Origin: Alteracholeplasma palmae J233
GTDB lineage: Bacteria; Bacillota_I; Bacilli_A; Acholeplasmatales; Acholeplasmataceae
Length of the DNA stretch: 64,000 nucleotides
Reading direction: 5' to 3'
Assembly: GCF_000968055.1 (NCBI RefSeq)
Contig: NC_022538.1
Span: 434,001 to 498,000 of the forward strand
Shown here: one piece after another, positions 33,073 to 42,525 of the stretch
How positions within the stretch are numbered: position 1 is the stretch's first letter
Layout of the letters: each line of letters begins with the position of its first letter
The notes under the pieces: generated by a model
The model's input: only the letters and a program-made list of their open reading frames with translations
Databases searched by the model: none
What the model was told of the DNA's origin: nothing
Translations under genes and position numbers: made by a program

Positions 33073-33185
33073 ACAATCAACATATGCGATACACGTAAAA
33101 CAACCTATAAAATGGTATGAGTTTTATAAGCCTGAATATGTATTATTAAAATAAGAATATCTTAACTTAGTTAAATAGAAAAAAA

Positions 33186-33236
33186 ACCTAATAACTACTA
33201 AAACCTCTGTAAGGGATAGCGTTATTAGGTGTTTTA
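33186..33236 (-). terminator. Terminator of rnjA
   Basis: ACCTAATAAC (33186-33195) pairs with GTTATTAGGT (33221-33230), a 10-bp perfect stem with a structured 25-nt loop; the minus strand continues into a U-run. It may also stop the plus-strand C39 gene. Confidence 0.75.
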
Positions 33237-33237
33237 A

Positions 33238-34926
33238 TTATTTAGCAATGTCCATTAATATTGGAATAATCATAGGTCTTCTTAAAGTTAACTCATAAAT
33301 TTTAGGAGCTAAGAAATCTATAATATTTTGTTTTAGTTGAGTTTCATTGAACTCTTTTTTCTTTAATTGAATATCTAAATGTTTCTTTACATCACTAGAT
33401 AAAGTTTGAATTAATTGTTCGTTACCCTTCATGTAGATAAATCCACGTGAAATAACAGTAGGAGCATTTAAAATCTTTTTCTTTTTAGAATCAAGACTTA
33501 AGATAACTGAGAATAAACCTTCCTCACTTAAAGCACGTCTTTCTTTTAAAACTGAACTACCTATATCACCGATTCCAGAACCATCAATATAAACATCACC
33601 AGCAGTAACTCTACCAGCATTTCTTAAACTATCTTTAGTAACCGCAGCGACATCACCATTATCCATAATAAGTATGTTATTAGGCTTAACACCGCACTCA
33701 ATTGCAAGACGACTATGTTGTTTAAGCATTCTGTGTTCACCGTGCATTGGAATAAAGAATTTTGGTTTAATAAAACTTAACATGAGTTTTAAATCATTTT
33801 GGCTACCATGACCAGAAGTATGAGTATCTGCTAAAGGTCCGTGAGTAATTACGTTCACATCAGATCTAAATAATAAGTTAATTGTTTTATTAACGCCTTC
33901 TTGATTACCAGGAATTGGTGAAGAAGAGAAGATAACAGTATCACCTTTGATTGCCTTAATTTGTCTATGAGACCCATTTGCAATTCTACTTAAAGCCGCT
34001 AAGGGTTCACCTTGAGATCCTGTACATAATAAAGTAATTTCACTTGCTTTATATTTATTAATTTCATTAGCATCAATAATAGTACCTTTAGGTGCTTTAA
34101 TATAACCGCTTTGTTGACCTGCTTCTAAAGCTCTTTCCATGCTTCTACCAAAAACAGCAACCTTTCTATTTGTTAAGATAGCAGCTTCTATAATTTGTTG
34201 AATTCTATATAAGTTAGAGGCAAATGTTGCAATAATGATTCTTCCTTCAATACGAGTGAAAAGTTCATTAATAGAACGTCCAACTTTACTTTCGGATTGG
34301 ATTAAAACATCTTGTTCAGCATTAGTAGAATCAGATAGAAGGCATAAAACACCTTCAGAACCAATCTTAGCTAGTTTTTCATATTCAGCTGGTTTACCAA
34401 CTGGAGTAAAATCAATCTTAAAGTCTCCAGTGTGGAATAATGTCCCTTGTTTCGTTTTAAATACAATACCAAACATATCCGGAATTGAGTGATTTAAACG
34501 AATAAATGAGATTTCAGTTCCATTAAATTGGTAATTGTAATAACTCTTATAACTTTCAATTTTTGGTGGTTTAATATCTTTATGTTCTAATAATTTATAT
34601 TCAATTAAATCAATTGCTATACCAGAAGCATAAATTTTTGGAATTTTTACTTTTTTTAATAAGTAAGGTATCCCACCTATATGGTCTTCGTGACCATGTG
34701 TAATGAAAAGACCAACAATACGTTCTTCATTTTCTATTAAATATTGATAGTCAGGAATAACATAGTCTATTCCTAATAAGTGGTCATCTGGGAATAAAAT
34801 TCCAGCATCCACGATAAATATTTGATCATCTATTTCATATACATAAGTGTTTTTACCAACTTCGCCTAAACCGCCTAAAGCGAAGATGCCTATTTCACCT
34901 TGTTTTAATAATACATTTTTTGCCAA
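33238..34926 (-). CDS. rnjA: Ribonuclease J
   Basis: A 562-residue metallo-beta-lactamase/beta-CASP ribonuclease with 5'-exonuclease and endonuclease activity in mRNA decay and rRNA maturation. The THGHEDHIGG zinc motif (about residues 76-85), LNHSIPDMFG, HTGDFK, the beta-CASP region and the HGEHRML motif are all present, with a C-terminal domain from about 450. The start is placed at the TTG at 34926 (MAKNVLLKQGE): AAGGAG lies 8 nt upstream of it, whereas the GTG at 34935 would overlap that site. It is transcribed alone. Confidence 0.95.
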   Translation of the reverse strand: MAKNVLLKQGEIGIFALGGLGEVGKNTYVYEIDDQIFIVDAGILFPDDHLLGIDYVIPDYQYLIENEERIVGLFITHGHEDHIGGIPYLLKKVKIPKIYASGIAIDLIEYKLLEHKDIKPPKIESYKSYYNYQFNGTEISFIRLNHSIPDMFGIVFKTKQGTLFHTGDFKIDFTPVGKPAEYEKLAKIGSEGVLCLLSDSTNAEQDVLIQSESKVGRSINELFTRIEGRIIIATFASNLYRIQQIIEAAILTNRKVAVFGRSMERALEAGQQSGYIKAPKGTIIDANEINKYKASEITLLCTGSQGEPLAALSRIANGSHRQIKAIKGDTVIFSSSPIPGNQEGVNKTINLLFRSDVNVITHGPLADTHTSGHGSQNDLKLMLSFIKPKFFIPMHGEHRMLKQHSRLAIECGVKPNNILIMDNGDVAAVTKDSLRNAGRVTAGDVYIDGSGIGDIGSSVLKERRALSEEGLFSVILSLDSKKKKILNAPTVISRGFIYMKGNEQLIQTLSSDVKKHLDIQLKKKEFNETQLKQNIIDFLAPKIYELTLRRPMIIPILMDIAK

Positions 34927-35005
34927 TATACTCACTCCTTATGAATCGCAATAAACTATTACTATTTTACTACAAAAAAACAAAAAATGATAGTAAGATA
35001 ATTTA

Positions 35006-35014
35006 TGTTATAAT
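35006..35014 (+). promoter_or_regulatory. Extended -10 promoter of the HAD gene
   Basis: TGTTATAAT (35006-35014) with GAGGTG as ribosome binding site 10 nt before the ATG at 35031. Confidence 0.55.
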
Positions 35015-35030
35015 AATTTTGAGGTGTATT

Positions 35031-35806
35031 ATGAAAAGAATAATATTTTTTGATGTGGATAATACCATATTAAGTAGTAAACAAAAGCAAATTTTACCGC
35101 AAACTAGAAAACTTCTTTTAGAACTTGCAAATGATAAAGATGTTATATTAGGTTTTGCCACTGGTAGAGGACCAAGTAAAGTGGATATATTAGGTGATAT
35201 GGCCCCTTACTTTAAATATAGAATTTTAGTTAATGGTGCAGTAACAATGGATCAAGATAAAATTGTTTTTGAAGAATTCATTGATGCTAAAGATGTAGAA
35301 AGAATTGTAAAAAAACATTAAATGACAATATTAGTATAGGAATGGTTGGGTTTCATGAAGAAGCTGTAACCTTTGTCGATGAGTCAGTTATTTATGCACT
35401 AAAAGGATTCCAAACAACAAAGCCAGTTATTAATCCTGAGTTTTATTTAAATAATCACGTTTATCAAATTTGGCTTTTTAAAGAAGATAAAAATGAAATT
35501 AATGAGATCTTAAAGGACTTCCCAATGTTTAAGCCTTATTTTTGGCATTATGGTGGAGTGGATTTAGTATCCCCAACAGTCAATAAGGCAACCGCTATTA
35601 GAAAAATTAAGGAAAAGTATCCTGATTACCAATTGATTTGTGTTGGAGATGGGCATAACGATATAGAAATGTTAAAGTTAGCTGATATTGGGATTGCTAT
35701 GGGTAATACCGGATACCCTGAATTAAAAGAAGTTGCTGATTTTGTAACGCCACATATAGAAGAAGATAAACTATATGATTTTTTTAAAGAAAATAAATTA
35801 ATTTAA
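35031..35806 (+). pseudogene. Cof-type HAD phosphatase gene broken by a frameshift in an A-run
   Basis: The first part (35031-35321) encodes IIFFDVDNTIL (the nucleophile motif) and FATGRG (motif II); the rest (to 35806), in another frame, has the cap domain and CVGDGHNDIEMLKLADIGIAMGN (motifs III and IV). Joined, they make a normal 258-residue Cof/YbjI-type sugar-phosphate or nucleotide phosphatase. The break is at A7 (35309-35315): one more A would restore the frame (KKTLNDNISIGMVGF). It may be a true pseudogene, a sequencing error, or repaired by transcript slippage on the A-run. Confidence 0.85.
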
Positions 35807-35811
35807 AAAAT

Positions 35812-35833
35812 AAAAGTCCTGAAAAGGACTTTT
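35812..35833. terminator. Bidirectional terminator, HAD gene/GH105 gene
   Basis: AAAAGTCC/GGACTTTT 8-bp stem with A and T tails on the two sides, between convergent genes. Confidence 0.85.
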
Positions 35834-35836
35834 AAA

Positions 35837-36973
35837 CTATTTAGATATTTTTAAATATTCAACATAAGCCATTACTAAAGGACCGACACCTTTAGCATCA
35901 TTCTTAACAATAGGTTCTGAAATATAATATTCAAATGTACCATCTCTTTTAGTATTTGATTCAGGACCAAGACCTACTGATAAACAAATATTTTCTAAAT
36001 TCAAATCGCCATTAACTTCAGTTAGTTGTTTCTTGCAAGTCCCTTCAAAAATAGTTACTCCAATTGCTTCATAGGACTCATCCAAAATATGATTATTTGA
36101 AGCGTGTAAAATAGCGTATGCAATTAATAGTGTTCCGCTGGTTTCTAAATAATTTTCTGGTCTATCAGCCAAATCTATGACATGATAAAACATTTTAGAC
36201 TCATAATCTTGGTATAAAAGAAGACCGTCAATGGCTTCTTTTAGTAAAGATGCTAAATACTCTTTGGATTTTATATCTTCTATATAAACAGAAACATCTG
36301 ATAAAGCAGCCACATACCACCCCATCGCACGTAGCCAAAAATGTTTAGAAAGACCAGTTTTTTTATCTGCCCAAAAAAGGGTTTTAGATTCATCATAGCC
36401 TTGATAATATAGTTTTTTATTTTCATCAAACATAATTTTACGTACATTCTTGAATTGGTTGATAATATCTAAATAATTATTTTTTTGATTAAATTGCGTT
36501 TCATAAAGCGTATAGAAAGGTTGAAACATATATAGTCCATCTAACCATACTTGATCATGATACACTAATTTATGCCAAAAGTTACCTTCTTTAGTTCTAG
36601 GTTGACTTTTTAATTGTGAATAGGTGTGGTGGATAGCTTTTAAATATTTTTCTTTCTTAGTTAATTTGTATAAGTCAAATAAGACTCTACTATGTGCCAA
36701 ATCATCAGCACTATATTTTTGTGGATCAAAGCCTCTAATAGTACCATCTTCAAATATATAGTAATCAACAAAATAGTCAACAAAATCTAGATATTTGGTA
36801 TTGCTTGTTTGTTCATATAAAGAAAGAAGTGAGGTTGTCATACAACCATCAATGTGATTCCAGTTGTTTGGCTTACCTTTTTTTATAAGTTCAATATTCC
36901 AGTAAGGTTTATCGAAAGTAGAATTTAAAATCATTTTATCAATAAAGTGATCAATAGTTTTTTTTATATTCAT
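35837..36973 (-). CDS. Glycoside hydrolase family 105 (unsaturated glycuronyl/rhamnogalacturonyl hydrolase-like)
   Basis: A 378-residue cytoplasmic (alpha/alpha)6-barrel protein. Family features: HDQVWLDGLYMFQPF (catalytic Asp region), FWLRAMGWYVAAL, ETSGTLLIAYAI and ISEPIVKNDAKGVGPLVMAY. GH105 enzymes hydrate and release the unsaturated sugar from pectin- or rhamnogalacturonan-lyase products. No lyase, transporter or sugar regulator is next to it, so it may act on host- or plant-derived oligosaccharides made elsewhere. There is no signal peptide. It is transcribed alone on the minus strand. Confidence 0.85.
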   Translation of the reverse strand: MNIKKTIDHFIDKMILNSTFDKPYWNIELIKKGKPNNWNHIDGCMTTSLLSLYEQTSNTKYLDFVDYFVDYYIFEDGTIRGFDPQKYSADDLAHSRVLFDLYKLTKKEKYLKAIHHTYSQLKSQPRTKEGNFWHKLVYHDQVWLDGLYMFQPFYTLYETQFNQKNNYLDIINQFKNVRKIMFDENKKLYYQGYDESKTLFWADKKTGLSKHFWLRAMGWYVAALSDVSVYIEDIKSKEYLASLLKEAIDGLLLYQDYESKMFYHVIDLADRPENYLETSGTLLIAYAILHASNNHILDESYEAIGVTIFEGTCKKQLTEVNGDLNLENICLSVGLGPESNTKRDGTFEYYISEPIVKNDAKGVGPLVMAYVEYLKISK

Positions 36974-37019
36974 TTGTTATCTCCGTTAAGCTTAATTATT
37001 TAAATTTTGTCAAAAATAA

Positions 37020-37039
37020 AAACAGTTTAAAAACTGTTT
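37020..37039 (-). terminator. Terminator of the fur-coaD unit
   Basis: AAACAGTTT/AAACTGTTT, 9-bp arms two bases apart, T-rich on the minus strand. Confidence 0.7.
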
Positions 37040-37040
37040 A

Positions 37041-37529
37041 TTACTTATCTTTTTTATGAAATTTAGTTTCTACTAAATCAATTATCTCGTGAGGAACATA
37101 AAGTGAGATATCAGCATGGTGATAAACTAACTCTTTGATTCCAGAAGATGATACAAAGTGATTTTTTGAAGAAGGGAAAAGAATAATAGTTTCAATTTCT
37201 TTATTTAAATTTCTGTTAAATTGATATAAGGCATATTCATTTTCATAATCTTGAATATTTCTAAGACCTCTAACTAAAATACCAATATTGTTATTTTCTG
37301 CGTATCTTATAACTAAATCAGTAGTAGAACTGACAACAATATTTGGAATATCTTTTAAAACAAGTTTAAGCATATCAATGCGTTCTTGGGTTGTAAAAGT
37401 TTTTTTCTTTGTTAAATTATCAGCAACCACTACATGCAGTTCATCAACTAGGCTAGCAGCCCTTTTTATAATATCTACATGTCCAATTGTAATAGGATCA
37501 AAAGATCCAGGATAAACAGCTTTTATCAT
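37041..37529 (-). CDS. coaD: Phosphopantetheine adenylyltransferase
   Basis: Fourth step of coenzyme A synthesis: ATP plus 4'-phosphopantetheine gives dephospho-CoA. The 162-residue protein starts AVYPGSFDPITIGHVDIIKRA with the T/HxGH nucleotidyltransferase motif, and has VRGLRNIQDYENEY and the FVSSSGIKEL region. The length is standard. It begins one nucleotide after the Fur-family gene, so both are on one transcript. The usual partner rsmD is not present. Confidence 0.96.
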   Translation of the reverse strand: MIKAVYPGSFDPITIGHVDIIKRAASLVDELHVVVADNLTKKKTFTTQERIDMLKLVLKDIPNIVVSSTTDLVIRYAENNNIGILVRGLRNIQDYENEYALYQFNRNLNKEIETIILFPSSKNHFVSSSGIKELVYHHADISLYVPHEIIDLVETKFHKKDK

Positions 37530-37530
37530 T

Positions 37531-37908
37531 TTATAGTCCTAACTTTACTTGACATTCATCACAGTAACCATATAAGGTCATATCATGATGTGTAATTTTA
37601 AAATGGTGTTCTTCAGAAACGGATGTTTCGATATGAGTTAATCCACAGTCAACAGGAATCATTTTATGACATTCTAGGCAAATCATATAATGATGGTGCT
37701 TAGAATCTGTTAAATAGTAATAGTTAGTATTATCAATTGTACTTCTAGAAATGATATCTTCTAAATTAAAAAGTTCTAAGTTTCTATAAACTGTTGATAG
37801 GTTCATTTCATTTTTTGGCAATAAATCATAAATCATTTCAGCATTTAAAGGTTTATTACTATTTTTAAAAATATCAAGAATCAGTTTTCTTTGTTTTGTC
37901 ATTCTCAT
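37531..37908 (-). CDS. Fur-family metalloregulator
   Basis: A 125-residue DNA-binding repressor: a winged-helix N-domain (TKQRKLILDIF, NLSTVYRNLELF) and a C-terminal dimer domain with metal ligands (SKHHHYMICLECHK, HHFKITHHDMTLYGYCDECQ). Two CxxC pairs form the structural zinc site. Whether it senses Fe, Zn, Mn or peroxide (Fur, Zur, Mur, PerR) cannot be told. The ATG at 37908 is preferred since AAAAAGGTGG sits just upstream; an earlier GTG/ATG would overlap it. It is co-transcribed with coaD. Confidence 0.9.
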   Translation of the reverse strand: MRMTKQRKLILDIFKNSNKPLNAEMIYDLLPKNEMNLSTVYRNLELFNLEDIISRSTIDNTNYYYLTDSKHHHYMICLECHKMIPVDCGLTHIETSVSEEHHFKITHHDMTLYGYCDECQVKLGL

Positions 37909-37943
37909 AAACGTACCACCTTTTTGTAGTATAACCATGAGAA

Positions 37944-37952
37944 TATTATAAC
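37944..37952 (-). promoter_or_regulatory. Extended -10 promoter of the Fur-family gene
   Basis: On the minus strand: TGTTATAAT. An AGCAA/TTGCT inverted repeat lies just upstream (around 37960-37974) and could be an autoregulatory site. Confidence 0.5.
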
Positions 37953-38085
37953 ATAAAACAGCAAAATATTGCTAGTTAGATATACAGCAATCTAAAAAAT
38001 AAACAGATAAAAATAAGCTTGTCATTATATCAAATTAAAAATGTTAGTTTTCAATAGTAATTATTGGTAGGAATTCTTTAAAAAG

Positions 38086-38113
38086 TTGTAAAATTTATAG
38101 AAAGTGATATAAT
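38086..38113 (+). promoter_or_regulatory. Promoter of the rimP-nusA-infB operon
   Basis: TTGTAA (38086-38091), a 16-bp spacer, then TATAAT (38108-38113), with TG at the extended -10 position. Confidence 0.75.
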
Positions 38114-38125
38114 TTATACGTAATG

Positions 38126-38156
38126 ATGAGTGGGCTGATAAAATCCACTCATTTTA
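38126..38156 (+). promoter_or_regulatory. rimP leader hairpin (attenuator-like)
   Basis: ATGAGTGG (38126-38133) pairs with CCACTCAT (38145-38152) around an 11-nt loop, followed by TTTTAATT, just upstream of rimP. It resembles the rimP-leader hairpins described in other Bacillota and could be an intrinsic terminator used for autoregulation by NusA/RimP. Confidence 0.6.
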
Positions 38157-38172
38157 ATTGAGGTGCTTAAAA

Positions 38173-38610
38173 TTGAATTTTGATAAAATAACAAATATAA
38201 TTACAGAAATATTAAAAGAACTTAATATGAAATTATACAGTATCAAGTTTAAAAATGAATTTGGAGCTCAAATTCTTGAAATACTTATTGATGAAGAAAA
38301 TTTATCGCATGATATTATTGAACCTATCAATAATAAAATTATTGAAGCAGTGAGTGATGAACTTCCAGATAGCGTATTTTTAGAAGTTTCTAGTGTTGGG
38401 CTTGAAAGACCACTTAACAACATTGAAGAAGTTAAGGCTCATAAAGGTGGATTTCTTCATATTGTTTCAGATTTTTATAAAGGTGATGCAGTCTTAGAAG
38501 ATGTTAAAGAAGATGTCTTAGTAATTGCAGCTAACCAAAAAGGTAGAAAAGTTATCAAAGAAATACCATATTCCAAAATATCTAAAATTAGAAAAGCCAT
38601 TAAATTTTAA
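38173..38610 (+). CDS. rimP: Ribosome maturation factor RimP
   Basis: A 145-residue protein for 30S subunit maturation. It shows LNMKLYSIKFKNEFGAQILEILIDEE, LEVSSVGLERPL (the family core) and a C-terminal SH3-like barrel ending in ISKIRKAIKF. The start is TTG at 38173 (MNFDKITNI), 7 nt after GAGGTG; the longer frame from 38158 would include the ribosome binding site. First gene of the nusA-infB operon. Confidence 0.92.
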   Translation: MNFDKITNIITEILKELNMKLYSIKFKNEFGAQILEILIDEENLSHDIIEPINNKIIEAVSDELPDSVFLEVSSVGLERPLNNIEEVKAHKGGFLHIVSDFYKGDAVLEDVKEDVLVIAANQKGRKVIKEIPYSKISKIRKAIKF

Positions 38611-38624
38611 GGAGAACTATAAAA

Positions 38625-39716
38625 ATGATTAGTAAAGATTTTTTTAATACAATCGAAGCGGTTGCTGATGAACGTGGATTAAATAAAGACCAAGTATTAG
38701 AAGCTTTTGAAAAAGGGCTTATTGCTGGTTGTAAAAAAGCGCATGGCGTAAGAAGCTGTAGAGTAGAAATAAAAGAAGATAAAAGTGAAATATTACTTTA
38801 TAAACAATATTATGTTTTAGATGAAGATACATTAGAAGAAGATATGACATCTAACCCATTAAATAAAGAATATACATTTATCACTGTAGAAGATGCAAAA
38901 GAAATGAAAACACGCGTTAAACCAGGACAACTTATTGAAATTAAAGTTGACCCTAAAGATTTCAATTTATACGCAATTAAAGATTTTAAAAATAGATTTA
39001 ATGAAGAATTGACAAACAAACAAAAAGAAACAATTTACAATCATTTTAAAGCAGTTGAACATGAGATGGTTACAGCTAGAGTTACTGATGTTGATGATAA
39101 CTACTATAAATTGGAATTAGAAAAGGAAATGACTACTTTATTACCTAAAAAAGAAGCATTACCAAATGATGTATTCCACGTAAATGACAGAATCAAAGTT
39201 TATATAACTGAAGTTCAAAGCACAACTAAATGGCCAAAAGTATTTGTAAGTAGAGTACAAAATGGACTTATTACAAGATTATTAGAAGAATTAGTTCCAG
39301 AAATAAAAGAAGGAATTATCTCAATTATGGGTATTTCAAGAGATGCTGGAGATCGTAGTAAAATTGGTGTCCGTTCAGAAGATCCAAAAGTTGATCCAAT
39401 TGGAGCATGCGTTGGTGAAGGCGGACAAAGAATTAGAGAAATCGTTAAAGCTATTAGTGGAGAAAAAATTGATTTATTCCGCTGGAGTGATAATGAACAA
39501 GAACTAATTGCTAATGCATTACAACCTGCTAAAGTTGTTGCAGTTACAAAAGTAAATCCAAAAGAAAAGAGTGCACTTGCAATTGTCCCAGATGATCAAT
39601 TATCACTTGCAATTGGTAAATTAGGACAAAATGTTAAACTAGCTGTTCAAGCATCTGGTTGGAGCATTGACATTAAATCAGAAACACAAGCTCAACAAGA
39701 AGGAATTATTTATTAA
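38625..39716 (+). CDS. nusA: Transcription termination/antitermination factor NusA
   Basis: A 363-residue RNA-polymerase-associated factor: N-terminal domain (1-130), S1 domain (EMVTARVTDVDDNYYKLELEK), then two KH domains with the conserved DPKVDPIGACVGEGGQRIREIV and LAIGKLGQNVKLAVQASGWSIDI. It lacks the C-terminal acidic repeats, as is normal outside Proteobacteria. Confidence 0.97.
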   Translation: MISKDFFNTIEAVADERGLNKDQVLEAFEKGLIAGCKKAHGVRSCRVEIKEDKSEILLYKQYYVLDEDTLEEDMTSNPLNKEYTFITVEDAKEMKTRVKPGQLIEIKVDPKDFNLYAIKDFKNRFNEELTNKQKETIYNHFKAVEHEMVTARVTDVDDNYYKLELEKEMTTLLPKKEALPNDVFHVNDRIKVYITEVQSTTKWPKVFVSRVQNGLITRLLEELVPEIKEGIISIMGISRDAGDRSKIGVRSEDPKVDPIGACVGEGGQRIREIVKAISGEKIDLFRWSDNEQELIANALQPAKVVAVTKVNPKEKSALAIVPDDQLSLAIGKLGQNVKLAVQASGWSIDIKSETQAQQEGIIY

Positions 39717-39739
39717 AATAAAAATTAAGAGGTGATTTA

Positions 39740-40003
39740 ATGAAAATTAAAAAACAGCCTTTAAGAACATGTGTTGTAACAAAAGAAGTTAAAGATAAAA
39801 AAGAACTTATTAGAGTTGCAGCAACCAAAGAAGGAAAAGTATCCGTTGATAAAACTGGAAAAGCTCAAGGTAGAGGTGCTTATTTAACACTTTCTAAGAA
39901 AGTGATTGAATTAGCTAAAAAATCAAAAGCTCTAGATAAAAAATTAGAAGTAACAGTTCCTGATGAAATATATGAAGAACTATTAGGCTTAGCAAATGAA
40001 TAA
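39740..40003 (+). CDS. ylxR: YlxR family RNA-binding protein (DUF448)
   Basis: An 87-residue basic protein with the family core RTCVVTKEVKDKKELIRV and QGRGAYLTLS. YlxR is a nucleoid/RNA-associated regulator in some Bacillota. Its place between nusA and ylxQ is conserved. It overlaps ylxQ by 8 nt. Confidence 0.93.
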   Translation: MKIKKQPLRTCVVTKEVKDKKELIRVAATKEGKVSVDKTGKAQGRGAYLTLSKKVIELAKKSKALDKKLEVTVPDEIYEELLGLANE

Positions 40004-40274
40004 AACATTAGGCTTAGCATACATTGCTAAAAAGGTAGTTGTAGGGACTGACTTTGTTGTTGAATCTCTTAGAAAAAAGAAATTGTTTCTAGTAGTTATC
40101 GCAACAGATGCTTCAGATAATACAAAGAAGAAAATTTATGATAAATCAAAAACTTATGAAACACAAGTAATAGAAAGACTAAATAGTGAGGAGCTTTCCA
40201 AGGCTATTGGAATGCATAATGTTAAAGTTATCGGCATCTTAGATAAAGGATTTAGTGATCTATTAGTCAAATAG
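39996..40274 (+). CDS. ylxQ: L7Ae-family kink-turn RNA-binding protein (YlxQ)
   Basis: A 92-residue L7Ae-like protein (GLAYIAKKVVVGTDFVVESLRKKK; LFLVVIATDASDNTKKKI; AIGMHNVKVIGILDKGFSDLL) that likely binds kink-turn RNA. Standard position between ylxR and infB. Confidence 0.92.
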   Translation: MNKTLGLAYIAKKVVVGTDFVVESLRKKKLFLVVIATDASDNTKKKIYDKSKTYETQVIERLNSEELSKAIGMHNVKVIGILDKGFSDLLVK

Positions 40275-40289
40275 AAGGAGTGAATAACT

Positions 40290-42110
40290 ATGGCCAAAAA
40301 AGCGGCAAAAAAGGAAGTTAGAAAGTCTAATATTCCAGTAAAAAAAGAAGTTAAAACAGGAGATGACAAGGTGTATATAATTAAAGCAGAGAATACTGTT
40401 TTAGATATTGCACAAGGATTTGGAATATCAAATGCTGTTTTAATTAAAAAATTAATGCAATACGGCATGATGGCTAGTGTAAATCAAACCTTAGATAGAG
40501 AAACTATTGAATTATTGGCACTTGATTTTAATGTTAAAGTAGAAGACGAAGTCATTACTGATGCTACTCGTTATGATGAAATCGAAATCGTTGATGATCC
40601 AAAAGATTTAGTAAAAAGACCACCAATTATTACCATCATGGGACACGTTGACCATGGTAAAACTACACTATTAGATGCTATTAGAAAAGCTAGAGTAGTT
40701 GAAGGAGAAGCAGGTGGAATTACACAACATATAGGTGCTTACCAAGTTAACTGGAATGGCGATAAAATTACATTTATCGATACTCCAGGACATGCTGCTT
40801 TCACTGAAATGAGAGCACGTGGAGCTAAAGTAACAGATATATGTATCTTAGTTGTTGCGGCTGATGATGGTGTAATGCCTCAAACAGTTGAAGCTTTAGA
40901 ACACGCTAAAGCAGCTAAAGTTCCAATAATAGTTGCAGTTAATAAAGTTGATAAACCAACAGCTAACCCAGAAAATGTAATGAACGAATTATCTAATTAT
41001 GATTTACTACCAGAAGCATGGGGAGGAAAAACTCCATATGTTATGGTATCTGCATTAAAACGTCAAGGATTAGATGAATTATTAGATGTTATTCTTTTAT
41101 TAAGTGAAATTGAAGAATATAAAGCTAACCCAAACAGATTAGCTAAAGGTACTATTATTGAAGCAAGTTTAGATAAATCACGTGGACCAGTAGCAACTTT
41201 TATTGTTGAAACAGGAACTTTAAAAGTCGGAGATATTGTTGTTGCCGGCAATACATACGGTAAAGTTAGAACAATGACAGATGACTTAAAACGTCGTTAT
41301 GAAGAAGCGGGACCTGCTTCACCGGTTGAAGTAACAGGATTAAATACTGTTCCTCAAGCTGGAGATATCTTTATGGCATTTAGTGATGAAAAAACAGCTA
41401 GACAAATAGCTGCAACAAGAGAAGCAAGAGATAGAGAAAACGAACGCAAATTTACTAAAGCTAAGAGCTTAGATAGTATGTTTAGCAATTTAGAAGATAC
41501 TGAAAAAGTATTAAACATCGTTTTAAAAGGTGATGTTCAAGGATCTATTGAAGCCTTAAAAGGAATGTTAGCTAAAATAGATATCGATGGATTCCATGCA
41601 AACTTAGTTAGAGCTGGTGTTGGTGCAATATCTGAAAGCGATGTTACATTAGCTAAAGCTTCTGATGCTATTTTAATTGGATTCAATGTTAGACCAAATG
41701 CTGCTGTTAGAAGTTTAGCAGAAAACGAAGGCGTTGAATTAAGATTATATAATGTAGTTTATCGTATTATAGAAGACATTGAAAAAGCCTTAAAAGGAAT
41801 GTTAGAACCAACATTTGAAGAAGTTGTAACAGGACAAATCGAAGTAAGAGAAACATTTAAAGTAAGTAAAATTGGAACGATTGCAGGATGTTATGTAACA
41901 GATGGCTATGTAGCAAAAGATGCTTTAGTCAGAGTAGTTAGAGATGGAATTGTTGTTTATGAAGGTAAATTAGCTTCATTAAAGAGATTTAAAGATGATG
42001 TTAAAGAGGTTAGAAAAGGTTTTGAATGCGGACTTTCAGTAGAAGACTTTAATGATATTAAAGTTGGTGATATAATAGAAGCATCTAAATTAGAAGAAGT
42101 GGAGGCTTAA
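40290..42110 (+). CDS. infB: Translation initiation factor IF-2
   Basis: A 606-residue GTPase that places initiator tRNA on the 30S subunit. After a short N-terminal domain (about 110 residues with IF2_N) comes [14 protein letters not shown] (G1), DTPGHAAF (G3) and NKVDK (G4), then domains II-IV with the fMet-tRNA-binding C2 domain near the end. The short N-terminus is typical of reduced A+T-rich genomes. Its partner Fmt is encoded at 44873-45787. Confidence 0.97.
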   Translation: MAKKAAKKEVRKSNIPVKKEVKTGDDKVYIIKAENTVLDIAQGFGISNAVLIKKLMQYGMMASVNQTLDRETIELLALDFNVKVEDEVITDATRYDEIEIVDDPKDLVKRPPIITIMGHVDHGKTTLLDAIRKARVVEGEAGGITQHIGAYQVNWNGDKITFIDTPGHAAFTEMRARGAKVTDICILVVAADDGVMPQTVEALEHAKAAKVPIIVAVNKVDKPTANPENVMNELSNYDLLPEAWGGKTPYVMVSALKRQGLDELLDVILLLSEIEEYKANPNRLAKGTIIEASLDKSRGPVATFIVETGTLKVGDIVVAGNTYGKVRTMTDDLKRRYEEAGPASPVEVTGLNTVPQAGDIFMAFSDEKTARQIAATREARDRENERKFTKAKSLDSMFSNLEDTEKVLNIVLKGDVQGSIEALKGMLAKIDIDGFHANLVRAGVGAISESDVTLAKASDAILIGFNVRPNAAVRSLAENEGVELRLYNVVYRIIEDIEKALKGMLEPTFEEVVTGQIEVRETFKVSKIGTIAGCYVTDGYVAKDALVRVVRDGIVVYEGKLASLKRFKDDVKEVRKGFECGLSVEDFNDIKVGDIIEASKLEEVEA

Positions 42111-42113
42111 AAT

Positions 42114-42455
42114 ATGGGAATTACAACTGATAGACTAAGTAGTTTGATTCAAAGAGAAGTTGCTGTAATCATTAATAACGTTATTAAAAATCCAACAGTA
42201 GGGTACATTAATATTACAGAGGTTAAAGTAACTAAAGATTTATCATACGCAACTATCTTTTATACAGTATTAAGTGATGAAAAAGAAACCATTGAATTAG
42301 CAGCTTCAGTGATTGAAGAAAAGAAAATAGCAATCCGTATGGAATTAGCTAAAAAAATCAGAAATATCAGAAAAATACCTGACTTAATTTTCAAGTATGA
42401 CGAAGCATTGGCATACGGAAATAAGATTGATAGTATCCTAAAATCAATTAAATAA
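42114..42455 (+). CDS. rbfA: Ribosome-binding factor A
   Basis: A 113-residue KH-type protein for 16S rRNA 5'-end maturation and cold adaptation. It shows RLSSLIQREVAVIINNVIKNP, ITEVKVTKDLSYATIF and a RKIPDLIFKYDEALAYGNKID end, all family-conserved. Last gene of the operon, 3 nt after infB. Confidence 0.95.
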   Translation: MGITTDRLSSLIQREVAVIINNVIKNPTVGYINITEVKVTKDLSYATIFYTVLSDEKETIELAASVIEEKKIAIRMELAKKIRNIRKIPDLIFKYDEALAYGNKIDSILKSIK

Positions 42456-42464
42456 TTTAACAGG

Positions 42465-42493
42465 AGAGCCGTTTTCATGAATGGCTCTTTTTT
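42465..42493 (+). terminator. Terminator of the nusA-infB operon
   Basis: AGAGCC/GGCTCT stem extended by imperfect pairing, then T6. Confidence 0.85.
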
Positions 42494-42525
42494 CTGCCTC
42501 AAGAAGGCTATAATCATACTGATTA

